Part shown: positions 5,252 to 12,597 of the stretch, one piece after another
Layout of the letters: each line of letters opens with the position of its first letter
How positions within the stretch are numbered: the stretch's first letter is position 1
Assembly (NCBI GenBank): GCA_029865445.1
Contig: JAOUGY010000051.1
Coordinates: forward strand, 1-16,759
Direction: 5' to 3'
From: Acidimicrobiia bacterium
GTDB taxonomy: Bacteria; Actinomycetota; Acidimicrobiia; Spongiisociales; ZC4RG35
DNA length: 16,759 nt
The notes under the pieces: model-generated
What the model was told of the DNA's origin: nothing
Seen by the model: the letters and a program-made list of their open reading frames with translations, nothing else
The model's database searches: none
Made by a program: the position numbers and the translations under genes

Positions 5252-7135
5252 ATGTCACTGCGGGGGATAACGGCAGTGTTGTGCACGCTCGTTCTGGTGC
5301 TCCTACCGGGTACCGCTCTTGCTGCCGGCACGTTTCTCGATGACGACGGCTCGGTTCACGAGTCCGACATCGAAGCCGTCGCCGCCGCGGGAATCACCCG
5401 TGGGTGCAACCCGCCGGCCAACGATCGGTTCTGTCCCGGCGACTTCGTCACGCGCGGCCAGATGGCCGCATTCCTCGTCCGGGGCCTCCACCTCGAGCAG
5501 GGCGCCGCCACTTTCATCGACGACGACGACTCGATCTTCGAATCAGACATCGAGCGACTGGCCTCCGCGGGAATCACCGTGGGCTGCAATCCGCCGCTCA
5601 ACGATCGGTTCTGTCCCGAGGACTTCGTTACGCGCGGCCAGATGGCGGCGTTCCTGACACGTGCATTCCGATACCCCACACCAGCTACTGATCCGTTCAC
5701 CGACACGATTGGCTCACAGTTTCGGGTCTCCGCCGCTTCGCTCGCCGAGGCCGGCGTGACCGTGGGATGCAATCCGCCCACCAATGACCGTTACTGCCCC
5801 GACGACTTCGTGACGCGAGCGCAGATGGCCACGTTCCTCGCACGGGCGATCGGGCTCGAACCCCCGCCCTCCGCAGACCCGACGTGGTACGAGACACCGA
5901 CGGTCATGGGGGTGGGTATACGCACCCTCGAGGTGTCGCCAACCGGACCGACGACTCTCGCCGACGCACTCGCCGACGCCCGACCAGGCGATGACATCGT
6001 CCTCGGCGCCGGCACCTACACGGCGACGAGCAGCCTGGTTCTGGCGGAGTCCGGGGAATCGCACGCATGGATCAGCATCAGAGGTGCGCCCGGCTCGCGG
6101 CCGGTGATCGACCTCGACGGGGCCGGCGAGCTTCGGATCTCCGGCTCGCACGTGCTCCTCGAGAACGTTCGGGTGATCGATGGGTCCGGGAACAACATCC
6201 ACATCGCGCCGGGAGAGCAGTCGATCAGCCATGTCGTGATCCGGGATGTCATCGTTGCCGATCTCCGGGACGGACCCGGCGCCGCCATCAAAGTCAACCG
6301 CAACAATCCTTTTGCGGCGGGTGTGTCGTTCGTGTACGTCGAGGATTCCGATCTCTCCGGCTCGCTGGCCAACGCGGTGGTCGACGGTGTCGGCGTGAGC
6401 TACGCCGTCGTCCGCGGCTCGGACATCCACGACAGCGAGGTGGGAAGCCACGGGATCTTCTTCAAGGGGGGATCCGATCACGTTCTGATCGAGAAAAACG
6501 TCATCCGGGGAATCCGCCAGAACGCCGCTCTCCAACTCGGCGGCAACACCGGTGTGGAGTTCTTCGATCCCGCGTGGCCCGACTGGGAAGGTGTCGACCA
6601 GGTGGCCCGAAACAACCTCATCGCTGACTTCGATGACTCGGCTGTCGAGATCCGGGGCGTGTGGGGTGGCCGGGTCTACCACAACACCATCGTCACTCGA
6701 TCCTCCTTCGCCGTGTTTCGGTTGTCCTGCGGGAACACCGATGGCGGGGGGTTCTCGACGAACCTCGACATCGACATCGCGAACAATCTCGTCGTGGGTC
6801 TCGGCGGTGATCCTCAGTACGCCAGAAACGACTGTGCCGGCGAGGACATCCGATTCGGCCGCCAGGGATGGTTCGGGATGTTCCACAACTCCGGAACCCC
6901 GACCCCGCTCGTGCCGCTGTTCCCGGCACCGGGCGACGTGGCAGACATCGACGTCGCTGGAAGCGTGGTCACTCCGTCGGACACGGGTCTGACCGGACCG
7001 GGCGACGCCCGGGCCCGCTTTGGGCCTATCGCCGAGTCCGCGGCGATAGGTGCGGGAGCCTACGTCGGAGTGACCGAGGACTTCGACGGTGCCATCCGCG
7101 ACGAAATCGCCCCGACCCTGGGAGCGATCGAGTGA
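5252..7135 (+). CDS. Secreted SLH-like repeat protein with right-handed beta-helix domain
   Basis: The protein is 627 aa. Residues 1-24 form a signal peptide ending ALA, with cleavage likely before Ala25. Three SLH-like repeats follow (about 27-81, 87-141, 152-205). Each has a variable F/D-rich start, AGIT(R/V)GCNPP or AGVTVGCNPP, then NDR(F/Y)CP and DFVTRxQMAxFLxRA; the two cysteines per repeat may form a disulfide. This repeat style is common in exported proteins of Acidimicrobiia. Residues about 225-600 form a beta-helix beginning TLADALADARPGDDIVLGAGTY, with later turns such as HGIFFKGGSDHVLIEKNVI. It is probably attached to or part of the cell envelope and may bind or cleave polysaccharide; no catalytic residues can be assigned. 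It is a single-gene unit with no obvious functional link to the neighbouring P450. Confidence 0.87.
   Translation: MSLRGITAVLCTLVLVLLPGTALAAGTFLDDDGSVHESDIEAVAAAGITRGCNPPANDRFCPGDFVTRGQMAAFLVRGLHLEQGAATFIDDDDSIFESDIERLASAGITVGCNPPLNDRFCPEDFVTRGQMAAFLTRAFRYPTPATDPFTDTIGSQFRVSAASLAEAGVTVGCNPPTNDRYCPDDFVTRAQMATFLARAIGLEPPPSADPTWYETPTVMGVGIRTLEVSPTGPTTLADALADARPGDDIVLGAGTYTATSSLVLAESGESHAWISIRGAPGSRPVIDLDGAGELRISGSHVLLENVRVIDGSGNNIHIAPGEQSISHVVIRDVIVADLRDGPGAAIKVNRNNPFAAGVSFVYVEDSDLSGSLANAVVDGVGVSYAVVRGSDIHDSEVGSHGIFFKGGSDHVLIEKNVIRGIRQNAALQLGGNTGVEFFDPAWPDWEGVDQVARNNLIADFDDSAVEIRGVWGGRVYHNTIVTRSSFAVFRLSCGNTDGGGFSTNLDIDIANNLVVGLGGDPQYARNDCAGEDIRFGRQGWFGMFHNSGTPTPLVPLFPAPGDVADIDVAGSVVTPSDTGLTGPGDARARFGPIAESAAIGAGAYVGVTEDFDGAIRDEIAPTLGAIE
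5420..5840 (+). repeat. Three tandem coding repeats, about 180-183 bp period
   Basis: The segments starting near 5420, 5600 and 5783 encode the conserved NDR(F/Y)CP...QMAxFL part of the three SLH-like repeats. The first two are nearly identical at the DNA level, for example AACGATCGGTTCTGTCCC in both, separated by exactly 180 bases. The third is more diverged. The similarity suggests recent duplication or homogenisation of repeats 1 and 2. Confidence 0.7.
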
Positions 7136-7145
7136 GGCCTGCTGA

Positions 7146-7168
7146 TAGGCTCTGTACATGGGTGTACA
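7146..7168 (+). promoter_or_regulatory. Leaderless-type promoter and TGTACA pair over the P450 start
   Basis: TAGGCT (7146-7151) is followed by 6 bases and the P450 ATG at 7158. Two TGTACA palindromes (7153-7158 and 7163-7168) lie 10 bases apart, one helical turn, straddling the start codon. They could form an operator in the initially transcribed region, but this is inference. Confidence 0.4.
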
Positions 7169-8300
7169 CACCGTAGACGTCGCCCTCGAGGACCTCGAAC
7201 ACGATCCGCATGCGGTGATCGGGCGGATCCGAGAAGATCATCCGGTGGCATGGATACCGGCGCTCAAAGGGTGGTTGATCACCAGGCGCGATCTGGTGCG
7301 CTCGATGATGCGTGATGCGGAGACGTTCACGGTTGACGACCCGAGATTCTCTACCGCCCAGGTCCTGGGGCCATCGATGCTGTCGCTCGACGGGCCTGAG
7401 CACCAACGTCACCGCGGCCCATTTGCGGCAGCCTTTCGCAAACCCGAGGTACAGCGAGATTTCGCCGACATCGTCAGATCGGAAGCACGTCGGTTGGTCC
7501 GTGGTATCGCTCTAAATGGCGAGGCCGAACTGCGCGTCGATCTCGCAGGGCCGCTGGCGGTGAACACCATCACCACAGCGTTGGAGTTGGTGGATGCGGA
7601 TCCGGCCACGGTCCGAGGTTGGTATGACGACATCGTCGACGCGGTCATCCGGACGTCGACCGGCCAGGTGGTCGATGACATCCGGCCGGCATCCGTGGAC
7701 CACCTCGCCGGGCACGTGCGATCGAGTATCGACGCGGGCGCATCGCTCGTCACAGCCGCGGCCCGGACCCTCACCATGGAAGAAGTGGTTTCGAACACCG
7801 GCGTCATGATGTTTGGGGGAATCGAGACGGTCGAGGGATCGATCGCCAATGCTTTCGTCCACCTGTTGACTCGACCCGAGGTGCTTTCTGAGCTGGATGC
7901 TGATCCAGCACTTTGGACTGCGGCCGTCGAGGAATCTCTACGCCTGGAACCGTCGGTGGTCCAGGTCGACCGGTTCGCAACCCGCCGCGTCGAAGTAGAG
8001 GGAGCCATCATCGAGGAGGGCGACTTCGTGATGCTGTCCATCGCCGGAGCCAACCGGGATCCGTCGTTCTACCCCGACCCCGACACGTTCGATCTGCATC
8101 GTGAGAACGCACGGACCAACCTGACCTTTGCCCAGGGCCCCCACGTGTGCGTCGGGATGCACCTGGCCAGACTCGAAGTCAGAGCCGCCCTGGAGGCAGC
8201 GTTCACGGCGTTGCCTGGTCTGACGCTGACAGAGCCCACCCCCATCACCGGGCTCGTGTTCAGAAAGCCTGTCCGGGTACCTGTGATGTGGAGTGTGTGA
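7158..8300 (+). CDS. Cytochrome P450 monooxygenase
   Basis: This 380-aa soluble bacterial P450 is slightly shorter than the usual 400. All landmarks are present: the I-helix oxygen-activation motif GGIETV (220-225, comparable to GGLDTV of P450cam, with Glu223 and Thr224), the K-helix ExxR (Glu259-Arg262) and the heme-binding loop FAQGPHVCVG with thiolate ligand Cys331. It hydroxylates a small hydrophobic substrate using external redox partners; no ferredoxin or ferredoxin reductase gene is in this window. The family within the superfamily and the substrate cannot be told. It lies 22 bases after the preceding gene, with its own TAGGCT box 6 bases before the ATG. It ends one base away from the convergent DinB-like gene. 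Confidence 0.95.
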   Translation: MGVHTVDVALEDLEHDPHAVIGRIREDHPVAWIPALKGWLITRRDLVRSMMRDAETFTVDDPRFSTAQVLGPSMLSLDGPEHQRHRGPFAAAFRKPEVQRDFADIVRSEARRLVRGIALNGEAELRVDLAGPLAVNTITTALELVDADPATVRGWYDDIVDAVIRTSTGQVVDDIRPASVDHLAGHVRSSIDAGASLVTAAARTLTMEEVVSNTGVMMFGGIETVEGSIANAFVHLLTRPEVLSELDADPALWTAAVEESLRLEPSVVQVDRFATRRVEVEGAIIEEGDFVMLSIAGANRDPSFYPDPDTFDLHRENARTNLTFAQGPHVCVGMHLARLEVRAALEAAFTALPGLTLTEPTPITGLVFRKPVRVPVMWSV

Positions 8301-8301
8301 G

Positions 8302-8910
8302 TCACCGGCTCCGATCCTCGATCTCCCACAGATGGTCGACGGCATGCCATGCCGACCGGCGGATCAGGAAGGCGAGCGGCCACTTGACTTCGGCCGGTGA
8401 CAAGATCAGTTCTTCCGCTCGGCTGACGAGGGCGTCACGCAGCTCGAGTGAGTTCAACGTTCCAGGGCGCACGCCGATCTTCGGGGCGTATGCGCGTTCG
8501 GTTTCGAACACGTGGTCGACGATGGCCGATCGCGAGCGGCCTCCCCCTCGTGGTCCTTTCGCTAGTGCCTCCGGTGCTCGTTCCGCACATTCGTCGAAGG
8601 ACTCCCAACCGGCTCGCCAGAGCGCCAGATGATGCGTCACCGTGATCGGGGCGCGATGGTCGCGAGGGTGGACGGTCCCCGGGGCTCCGAAATCGGTGGT
8701 GGCATTGCCCTCTATCACCTCGACCGAATCCAGCGATTCCTCGCCCAGTTCGACGCCCGCCCGCTCGGCGATCCGGCGGTAGCGGGCGCGATAGTCGTCG
8801 AGACGGGCGACGGCTTCCTCGGGAGTCTTTGCCTGTCGGCCCCAGCCCGGCCAGTCGTACGCCATCGCAAGACACCGGCGCGATCCGGCCTCTACGTAGA
8901 CGTCGATCAC
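8302..8910 (-). CDS. DinB/YfiT-like superfamily protein, function unknown
   Basis: This 202-aa protein has no assigned function. The N-terminal 50 residues (VYVEAGSRRCLAMAYDWPGWGR, then TPEEAVARLDDY) resemble a small HicB-like fold. The C-terminal two thirds look like the DinB-type four-helix bundle: GPRGGGRSRSAIVDHVFETERAYA near the middle and a final helix AWHAVDHLWEIEDR. The histidines in DHVFE and WHAVDH could be metal ligands, as in DinB proteins, but the trio cannot be fully assigned by eye. The GTG start at 8910 overlaps the TGA of the crotonase gene (GTGA), so the two are coupled and probably work in one process. The gene is convergent with the P450 and separated from it by a single base. 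Confidence 0.7.
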   Translation of the reverse strand: MIDVYVEAGSRRCLAMAYDWPGWGRQAKTPEEAVARLDDYRARYRRIAERAGVELGEESLDSVEVIEGNATTDFGAPGTVHPRDHRAPITVTHHLALWRAGWESFDECAERAPEALAKGPRGGGRSRSAIVDHVFETERAYAPKIGVRPGTLNSLELRDALVSRAEELILSPAEVKWPLAFLIRRSAWHAVDHLWEIEDRSR

Positions 8911-9752
8911 CGACTCACGCCATCGGCGATGGGGCCGCCCTCGTCCCGTTCACGGACGGCCTGTTGGAACCCGACCTGCTCGGCCCGTTGCTTGAACCAG
9001 ACCCCTTCTGGGGAGTGGCGTGTGATCCCATCGAACAGAGTCGCCGTGAGTTGAGTGGACGCCAGGCCCATGTTGTCCAGCGCCTGGTTGATCATGAGCT
9101 TCTGCATCATCAGCTGGTTGCGGGGGACCCCGCTCATCCGGGCGGCGAGCGAATCCACCCTCGCGTCGAGTTCATCGGGTGGCACCGCCTCGAGGACCAG
9201 GCCGATACGGGCTGCCTCGGCGCCATCGATCAGGTCACCTGTCAGCAGCATTCGTTTGGCCCGCTCAGGCCCGATCCGGTACACCCACATGGCGGTGGTA
9301 GGACATCCCCACACCCGGGCCGGTGGGTATCCGATCAGGGCGTCGGCCGCCATCACAACGAGGTCACACGCCAGGGCGATGTCGGAGCCGCCGGCCACGG
9401 CGTGCCCGCGGACCTTGGCGATCGTCGGTTTGGATGCGCGGAAGAGTGACATGAAGTCGGCCGTGTTCCGGCTCATCATGCGATAGTCGAGCATCGGATC
9501 CCACGGCATCTCTTGGGAATAGGGAGCGTCGCTCCGCTCGGCGAATTCCTTGAGGTCGTACCCGGAACAGAACGACCGCCCCGCGCCGGTGACCACGATC
9601 ACGTGCACGGCATCGTCCTCCTCCGCGATTTCCACGGCTGCCCGCAGTTCCGAAGGCATGTGCTCGTCGATGGCGTTGAGGCGGTCCGGACGGTTCAAGG
9701 TGATCGTGGCGACACGTCCGGACGCTCGGTATTCGATGCTGTGGAACTCCAT
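8907..9752 (-). CDS. Enoyl-CoA hydratase/isomerase (crotonase) family protein
   Basis: This 281-aa protein has the crotonase fold. The first oxyanion segment is RSFCSGYDL (59-67), the second is HAVAGGSDIALACD (117-130), and a later conserved block is AKRMLLTGDLIDGAEAARIGLV. By alignment from memory with rat enoyl-CoA hydratase, the catalytic Glu144 position is Asp124 here and the Glu164 position is Pro144 (IGYPPARVWG). Canonical hydratase chemistry is therefore doubtful; an isomerase, hydrolase or other CoA-ester reaction is possible. The TRHSPEGVWF region near the C-terminus is typical of actinobacterial EchA-type paralogs. TAGCCT sits 6 bases before the ATG, marking a new transcription unit 23 bases after the exporter stop. 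It is co-transcribed with the DinB-like gene. Confidence 0.88.
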   Translation of the reverse strand: MEFHSIEYRASGRVATITLNRPDRLNAIDEHMPSELRAAVEIAEEDDAVHVIVVTGAGRSFCSGYDLKEFAERSDAPYSQEMPWDPMLDYRMMSRNTADFMSLFRASKPTIAKVRGHAVAGGSDIALACDLVVMAADALIGYPPARVWGCPTTAMWVYRIGPERAKRMLLTGDLIDGAEAARIGLVLEAVPPDELDARVDSLAARMSGVPRNQLMMQKLMINQALDNMGLASTQLTATLFDGITRHSPEGVWFKQRAEQVGFQQAVRERDEGGPIADGVSR

Positions 9753-9758
9753 GACCCG

Positions 9759-9764
9759 AGGCTA
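9759..9764 (-). promoter_or_regulatory. -10 box (TAGCCT) for the crotonase/DinB-like operon
   Basis: On the minus strand TAGCCT is followed by 6 bases and the ATG at 9752. It lies in the 23-base gap after the exporter gene, so the crotonase can be transcribed independently of the exporter. Confidence 0.4.
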
Positions 9765-9775
9765 CGCAGTTCGGG

Positions 9776-11419
9776 TCAGCTGCGATCGAGAGGGATTGAT
9801 CCGTCGGAGGCATGGAACTCCTCGTGGGCGGCGATCAGCGGTTCCCATTCCTCCGGGTGTTCCACATCGATGGCCACGAGATGACGCGACACGGGGCCCC
9901 CTGTCCGATCGAACTTGCGCGCTCGGCGGATGAGTTCGGCCGAGGCATCGTCGATGCGTTGGTGCTGGGCAAGGTGTTCCTCCCAAGACGCGCACAGGAA
10001 CATCTCGCTGAGACGGTGCGGATCGTCGGCGTTTCGATAGAGACGCCATCGATATGCCCCGGTACGAAGACGCACGAGTCGGATGTCGTTCATCACTTCG
10101 AGGAAGTCCTCGAGGTCCGAGCGAGCGACGTTCCACGTGTTGAGGATCATCACCGGCCCACCCTCCGTATCGGCGTGCTCGGACACGGAACGAGTTTCGC
10201 TGAACTCGGGACTCCTGATCTCGGCGAGCGCGGGCAGGCGAAATCGGGGCGACAGGATCCCGAGAGCGGTTGTCCCGGCGCACAGCGCGATCATCGCTGG
10301 TCCGGCACCGGTGATGTCCGCGAGCCCTCCGGCGATGATCGAGCCGATAGGGAAGACCCCTGAAAATGCGAGGGTGTAGAGGCTCATCGCTCGCCCGCGG
10401 ATCCACTCGGGCGCCATCATCTGACTCGACGCGTTCAGGGTCGTGAGAGTGAGCACCCAGCATGCGCCGGAGACCACCATCGCGGGAACTGCCACCACCC
10501 ACGAAGGAGCGATTCCCACGGCCATGCCCGCAAGGCCGAACAGTGTGATCGTGGCGGGCACCGATCGCGCCCCCAACTCGTCGGCGACCCGACGCCGAAT
10601 GAACGCGGCCACCAGGGCGCCCACGCCCATCGCTCCCAACAGGACTCCATAGAGTCGCTCGTCGCCCCCGAGATCGGTCGTGCGGTTGGGAAGCACCGAT
10701 TGGACGGAAGCGGATGTGAGCGCAAAGAGGGACACCAGCAGCAGCAGCCTGCGAAAGGCCGGGGTGAAACGGGCGAATCGGATCGACTGGCTGATCGCCG
10801 AGGTCATGGACGTCTGGACTCGCTCGGGGCTGGCCAGTCGTTGGGCGAGCACACCGGCTACCACGATGACACCGAGGTAGCTGATCGCGTTGACCCCAAA
10901 TCCGACGGCCGGTCCCGCAGTCGCCACGATGAGACCCCCCAGTGCGGGACCCACGGCGCGGGCGACGTTGAATCCCGCCGAGTTCAGTGCGACCGCACTG
11001 GCCAGCATGCCTCGAGGCACGAGTTCGGGCACGAGCGACTGCCACGCCGGTAGATTGAATGCCATCCCCACTCCCATCAGCAGCCCGAGGCTGAGGAGGG
11101 TGCCCGGCGTGATCACGCCCAGTGCTGTGAGCACGGCCATGGCCGCGGCGCCCGTGCCCATGGCGATCTGCGAGGCCAGCATCACCTTGGCGCGATCGAA
11201 GGTGTCCGCCACCACGCCCGAGATCAGCGCAAGGAACAACAGCGGAAGCATGTTCGAAGCCAGCATCAGTCCGATCCAGGTGGCGGACGAGTCGGTGAGC
11301 TCTTTCATGAGCCAGGAAGCAGACACCGTCTGGAAGAAGGATCCGAGGTTGGAGAACACCGACGCCACCCACAAGGCGCGATAGCGGGGGACCTTCAACG
11401 GAGCGAGTGCGTCGGTCAC
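9776..11419 (-). CDS. MFS_3-type exporter with C-terminal ABM-like domain
   Basis: This 547-aa membrane protein starts with GTG at 11419. Residues about 1-400 hold roughly twelve hydrophobic segments with the loop 2-3 signature GVVADTFDRAKVM of the major facilitator superfamily. The pattern is that of the EntS-like MFS_3 (PF05977) group. The remaining about 145 residues, from roughly 405, are soluble and resemble the antibiotic-biosynthesis-monooxygenase (dimeric alpha-beta barrel) tail often found in this group (ILNTWNVARSDLEDFLEVMN and SWEEHLAQHQRIDDA). It is probably an exporter of a small organic compound or siderophore; the substrate is unknown. Its TACACT box lies 7 bases before the GTG. 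It is divergent from the PNPOx-like gene, with start codons 44 bases apart. Confidence 0.9.
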   Translation of the reverse strand: MTDALAPLKVPRYRALWVASVFSNLGSFFQTVSASWLMKELTDSSATWIGLMLASNMLPLLFLALISGVVADTFDRAKVMLASQIAMGTGAAAMAVLTALGVITPGTLLSLGLLMGVGMAFNLPAWQSLVPELVPRGMLASAVALNSAGFNVARAVGPALGGLIVATAGPAVGFGVNAISYLGVIVVAGVLAQRLASPERVQTSMTSAISQSIRFARFTPAFRRLLLLVSLFALTSASVQSVLPNRTTDLGGDERLYGVLLGAMGVGALVAAFIRRRVADELGARSVPATITLFGLAGMAVGIAPSWVVAVPAMVVSGACWVLTLTTLNASSQMMAPEWIRGRAMSLYTLAFSGVFPIGSIIAGGLADITGAGPAMIALCAGTTALGILSPRFRLPALAEIRSPEFSETRSVSEHADTEGGPVMILNTWNVARSDLEDFLEVMNDIRLVRLRTGAYRWRLYRNADDPHRLSEMFLCASWEEHLAQHQRIDDASAELIRRARKFDRTGGPVSRHLVAIDVEHPEEWEPLIAAHEEFHASDGSIPLDRS

Positions 11420-11426
11420 CTCCGGG

Positions 11427-11456
11427 AGTGTATGACCCCCGAGATCGGCGTAGGCT
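11427..11456. promoter_or_regulatory. Divergent -10 boxes between exporter and PNPOx-like gene
   Basis: The 44-base gap contains TACACT on the minus strand (11427-11432, 7 bases before the exporter GTG) and TAGGCT on the plus strand (11451-11456, 7 bases before the ATG at 11464). Both are spaced for leaderless starts. The two promoters must overlap back-to-back, so a single regulator could control both genes. Confidence 0.45.
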
Positions 11457-11463
11457 CGGCCCC

Positions 11464-11886
11464 ATGAAGTGGGAAGAATTCGAGGCGGCGGCTCGATCGA
11501 TCTCGTGGATCGCCTACCTGGGTACGTCGGATGTCGAAGGCAACCCGCACGTGTCGGTGGTTGCGCCGGGGTTCGGTGAGCGGCGGCTGTGGGCGGCGAC
11601 CCGTGCCCGATCGAAGAAGGTTCGGAACCTGGCGGTGAACCCGGCCGTGTCGTTCCACTGGCCCGTCGGCGGGGACGGACCCGGTGAGCTCATAGCCAGG
11701 GGCGTGGCCCGAATCCACGGCGACCCGGAGGCCCGCGATCGAATCTGGGACGCCGGATACATGCCGTACGACCTCGCCGTGTTCTTCGAGTCCAAGGACA
11801 ACCCGGATCTCGTCTTCCTCGAAACGGAGGTCCAGCGGGCACGGCTACTCGGTCCCGACTTCCAGGCGGACGTGTATCAGCCTTGA
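11464..11886 (+). CDS. Pyridoxamine 5'-phosphate oxidase-like FMN/F420-binding protein
   Basis: This 140-aa protein is a single split-barrel domain. AYLGTSDVEGNPHVSVVAPGF and RLWAATRARSKKVRNLAVNPAVSFHW (residues about 17-65) match the common core of PNPOx-like proteins that bind FMN, F420 or heme. Which cofactor and substrate apply here cannot be told. The ATG at 11464 is preferred over an in-frame start at 11407, because that longer version would span the divergent promoter region and because TAGGCT stands 7 bases before the ATG. Downstream, 63 bases separate it from the hydrolase gene, which has its own TACCCT box. Confidence 0.85.
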   Translation: MKWEEFEAAARSISWIAYLGTSDVEGNPHVSVVAPGFGERRLWAATRARSKKVRNLAVNPAVSFHWPVGGDGPGELIARGVARIHGDPEARDRIWDAGYMPYDLAVFFESKDNPDLVFLETEVQRARLLGPDFQADVYQP

Positions 11887-11936
11887 CGAGAATCCGACCT
11901 CGGGCAAAGCGGCCGTGGCACAGAGCCGAACATCGC

Positions 11937-11942
11937 TACCCT
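11937..11942 (+). promoter_or_regulatory. -10 box (TACCCT) for the dienelactone hydrolase-like gene
   Basis: TACCCT is followed by 7 bases and the GTG at 11950. The box lies in the 63-base gap after the PNPOx-like gene and follows the same leaderless layout. No good -35 is seen. Confidence 0.4.
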
Positions 11943-11949
11943 CGCCGCC

Positions 11950-12597
11950 GTGTCGGATTCGGCCTACTTCGTCGCACCTCCGGGTCGGGCAGGCCGTGGC
12001 TTGCTGTTGCTCCACTCCTGGTGGGGGTTGACACCATTCTGTCGGGGATTGGCGGATCGTCTCTCCGACGAGGGTTTCACCGTGCTCGCCCCAGACCTCA
12101 ACATCGGTGAGGTCTTCGATCGCGAGGAGGAGGCCCGGCGCCACCTGGAAGCGGCCGACCCCAATCATCTCGCACGCCTCGTCCTGTCATCGGCGCACCT
12201 CCTCGCCGAGCGAGCGCAGGGGGATCGTTTGACGGTGGTGGGGATGTCGATGGGCGCCTCCCTCGGATTGTGGGCATCTGTCCGGCTTCCCGACGTGGTC
12301 GAGGCGGTGGTCTCCCTCTACGGGACCCAGGCGGTCGACTTCGAAGGATCCCGAGCCAGGTATCAACTTCACTTCGCCGATTCGGATCACCTGGTAAGCG
12401 ACGACGATGCGGTGTTCATGGAGTCGACGATGTCGTTGTGCGGCCTCGCCGTCGAGTCGCATCGGTATGCCGGGACGTCGCATTGGTTCTTCGAGGAAGG
12501 CCGACCCGAATACGACGCCAAGGCTGCGGCTGAGGTTTGGGAGCGGATGATCGGGTTTCTCAAGCCGGTGGAGGGTTCAGAAACCGATACCCGATGA
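11950..12597 (+). CDS. Dienelactone hydrolase-family alpha/beta hydrolase
   Basis: This 215-aa cytoplasmic enzyme has the alpha/beta hydrolase fold. Motifs in order are LLLLHSWWGLTPF (oxyanion strand), the short DEGFTVLAPDL block typical of the DLH family, the nucleophile elbow GMSMG with Ser100, an acid at about Asp146 (FADSDHLV) and His178 in AGTSHWFFE. Classical DLH uses Cys in GxCxG; Ser here points to an esterase-like activity on an unknown ester or lactone. The start is GTG at 11950, which is 7 bases after TACCCT. The last 38 bases overlap the end of the convergent flavin oxidoreductase gene. Confidence 0.88.
   Translation: MSDSAYFVAPPGRAGRGLLLLHSWWGLTPFCRGLADRLSDEGFTVLAPDLNIGEVFDREEEARRHLEAADPNHLARLVLSSAHLLAERAQGDRLTVVGMSMGASLGLWASVRLPDVVEAVVSLYGTQAVDFEGSRARYQLHFADSDHLVSDDDAVFMESTMSLCGLAVESHRYAGTSHWFFEEGRPEYDAKAAAEVWERMIGFLKPVEGSETDTR

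Noticed and set aside
5092..5343. Open frame from an ATG at 5092 running across the intergenic region into the next gene
   Set aside because: No recognisable protein features, and it overlaps the signal-peptide region of the 5252 gene; the hairpin and promoter explain the region better.
5714..7171. A 485-codon open frame on the minus strand opposite the beta-helix gene
   Set aside because: It is antisense to a gene with signal peptide, repeats and domain homology; its translation is arginine-, aspartate- and valine-rich with no recognisable motif, as expected for a shadow in G+C-rich DNA.
7815..7832. Second Thr of the P450 I-helix motif replaced by Val (GGIETV)
   Set aside because: P450cam itself has GGLDTV, and the proton-delivery Thr224 and acidic Glu223 are present, so this is not a defect.
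9762..11465. A 567-codon minus-strand frame overlapping the exporter
   Set aside because: Same strand but a shifted frame of the MFS gene; low-complexity Arg/Gly/His composition and no membrane segments, so the frame with twelve hydrophobic segments is the real one.
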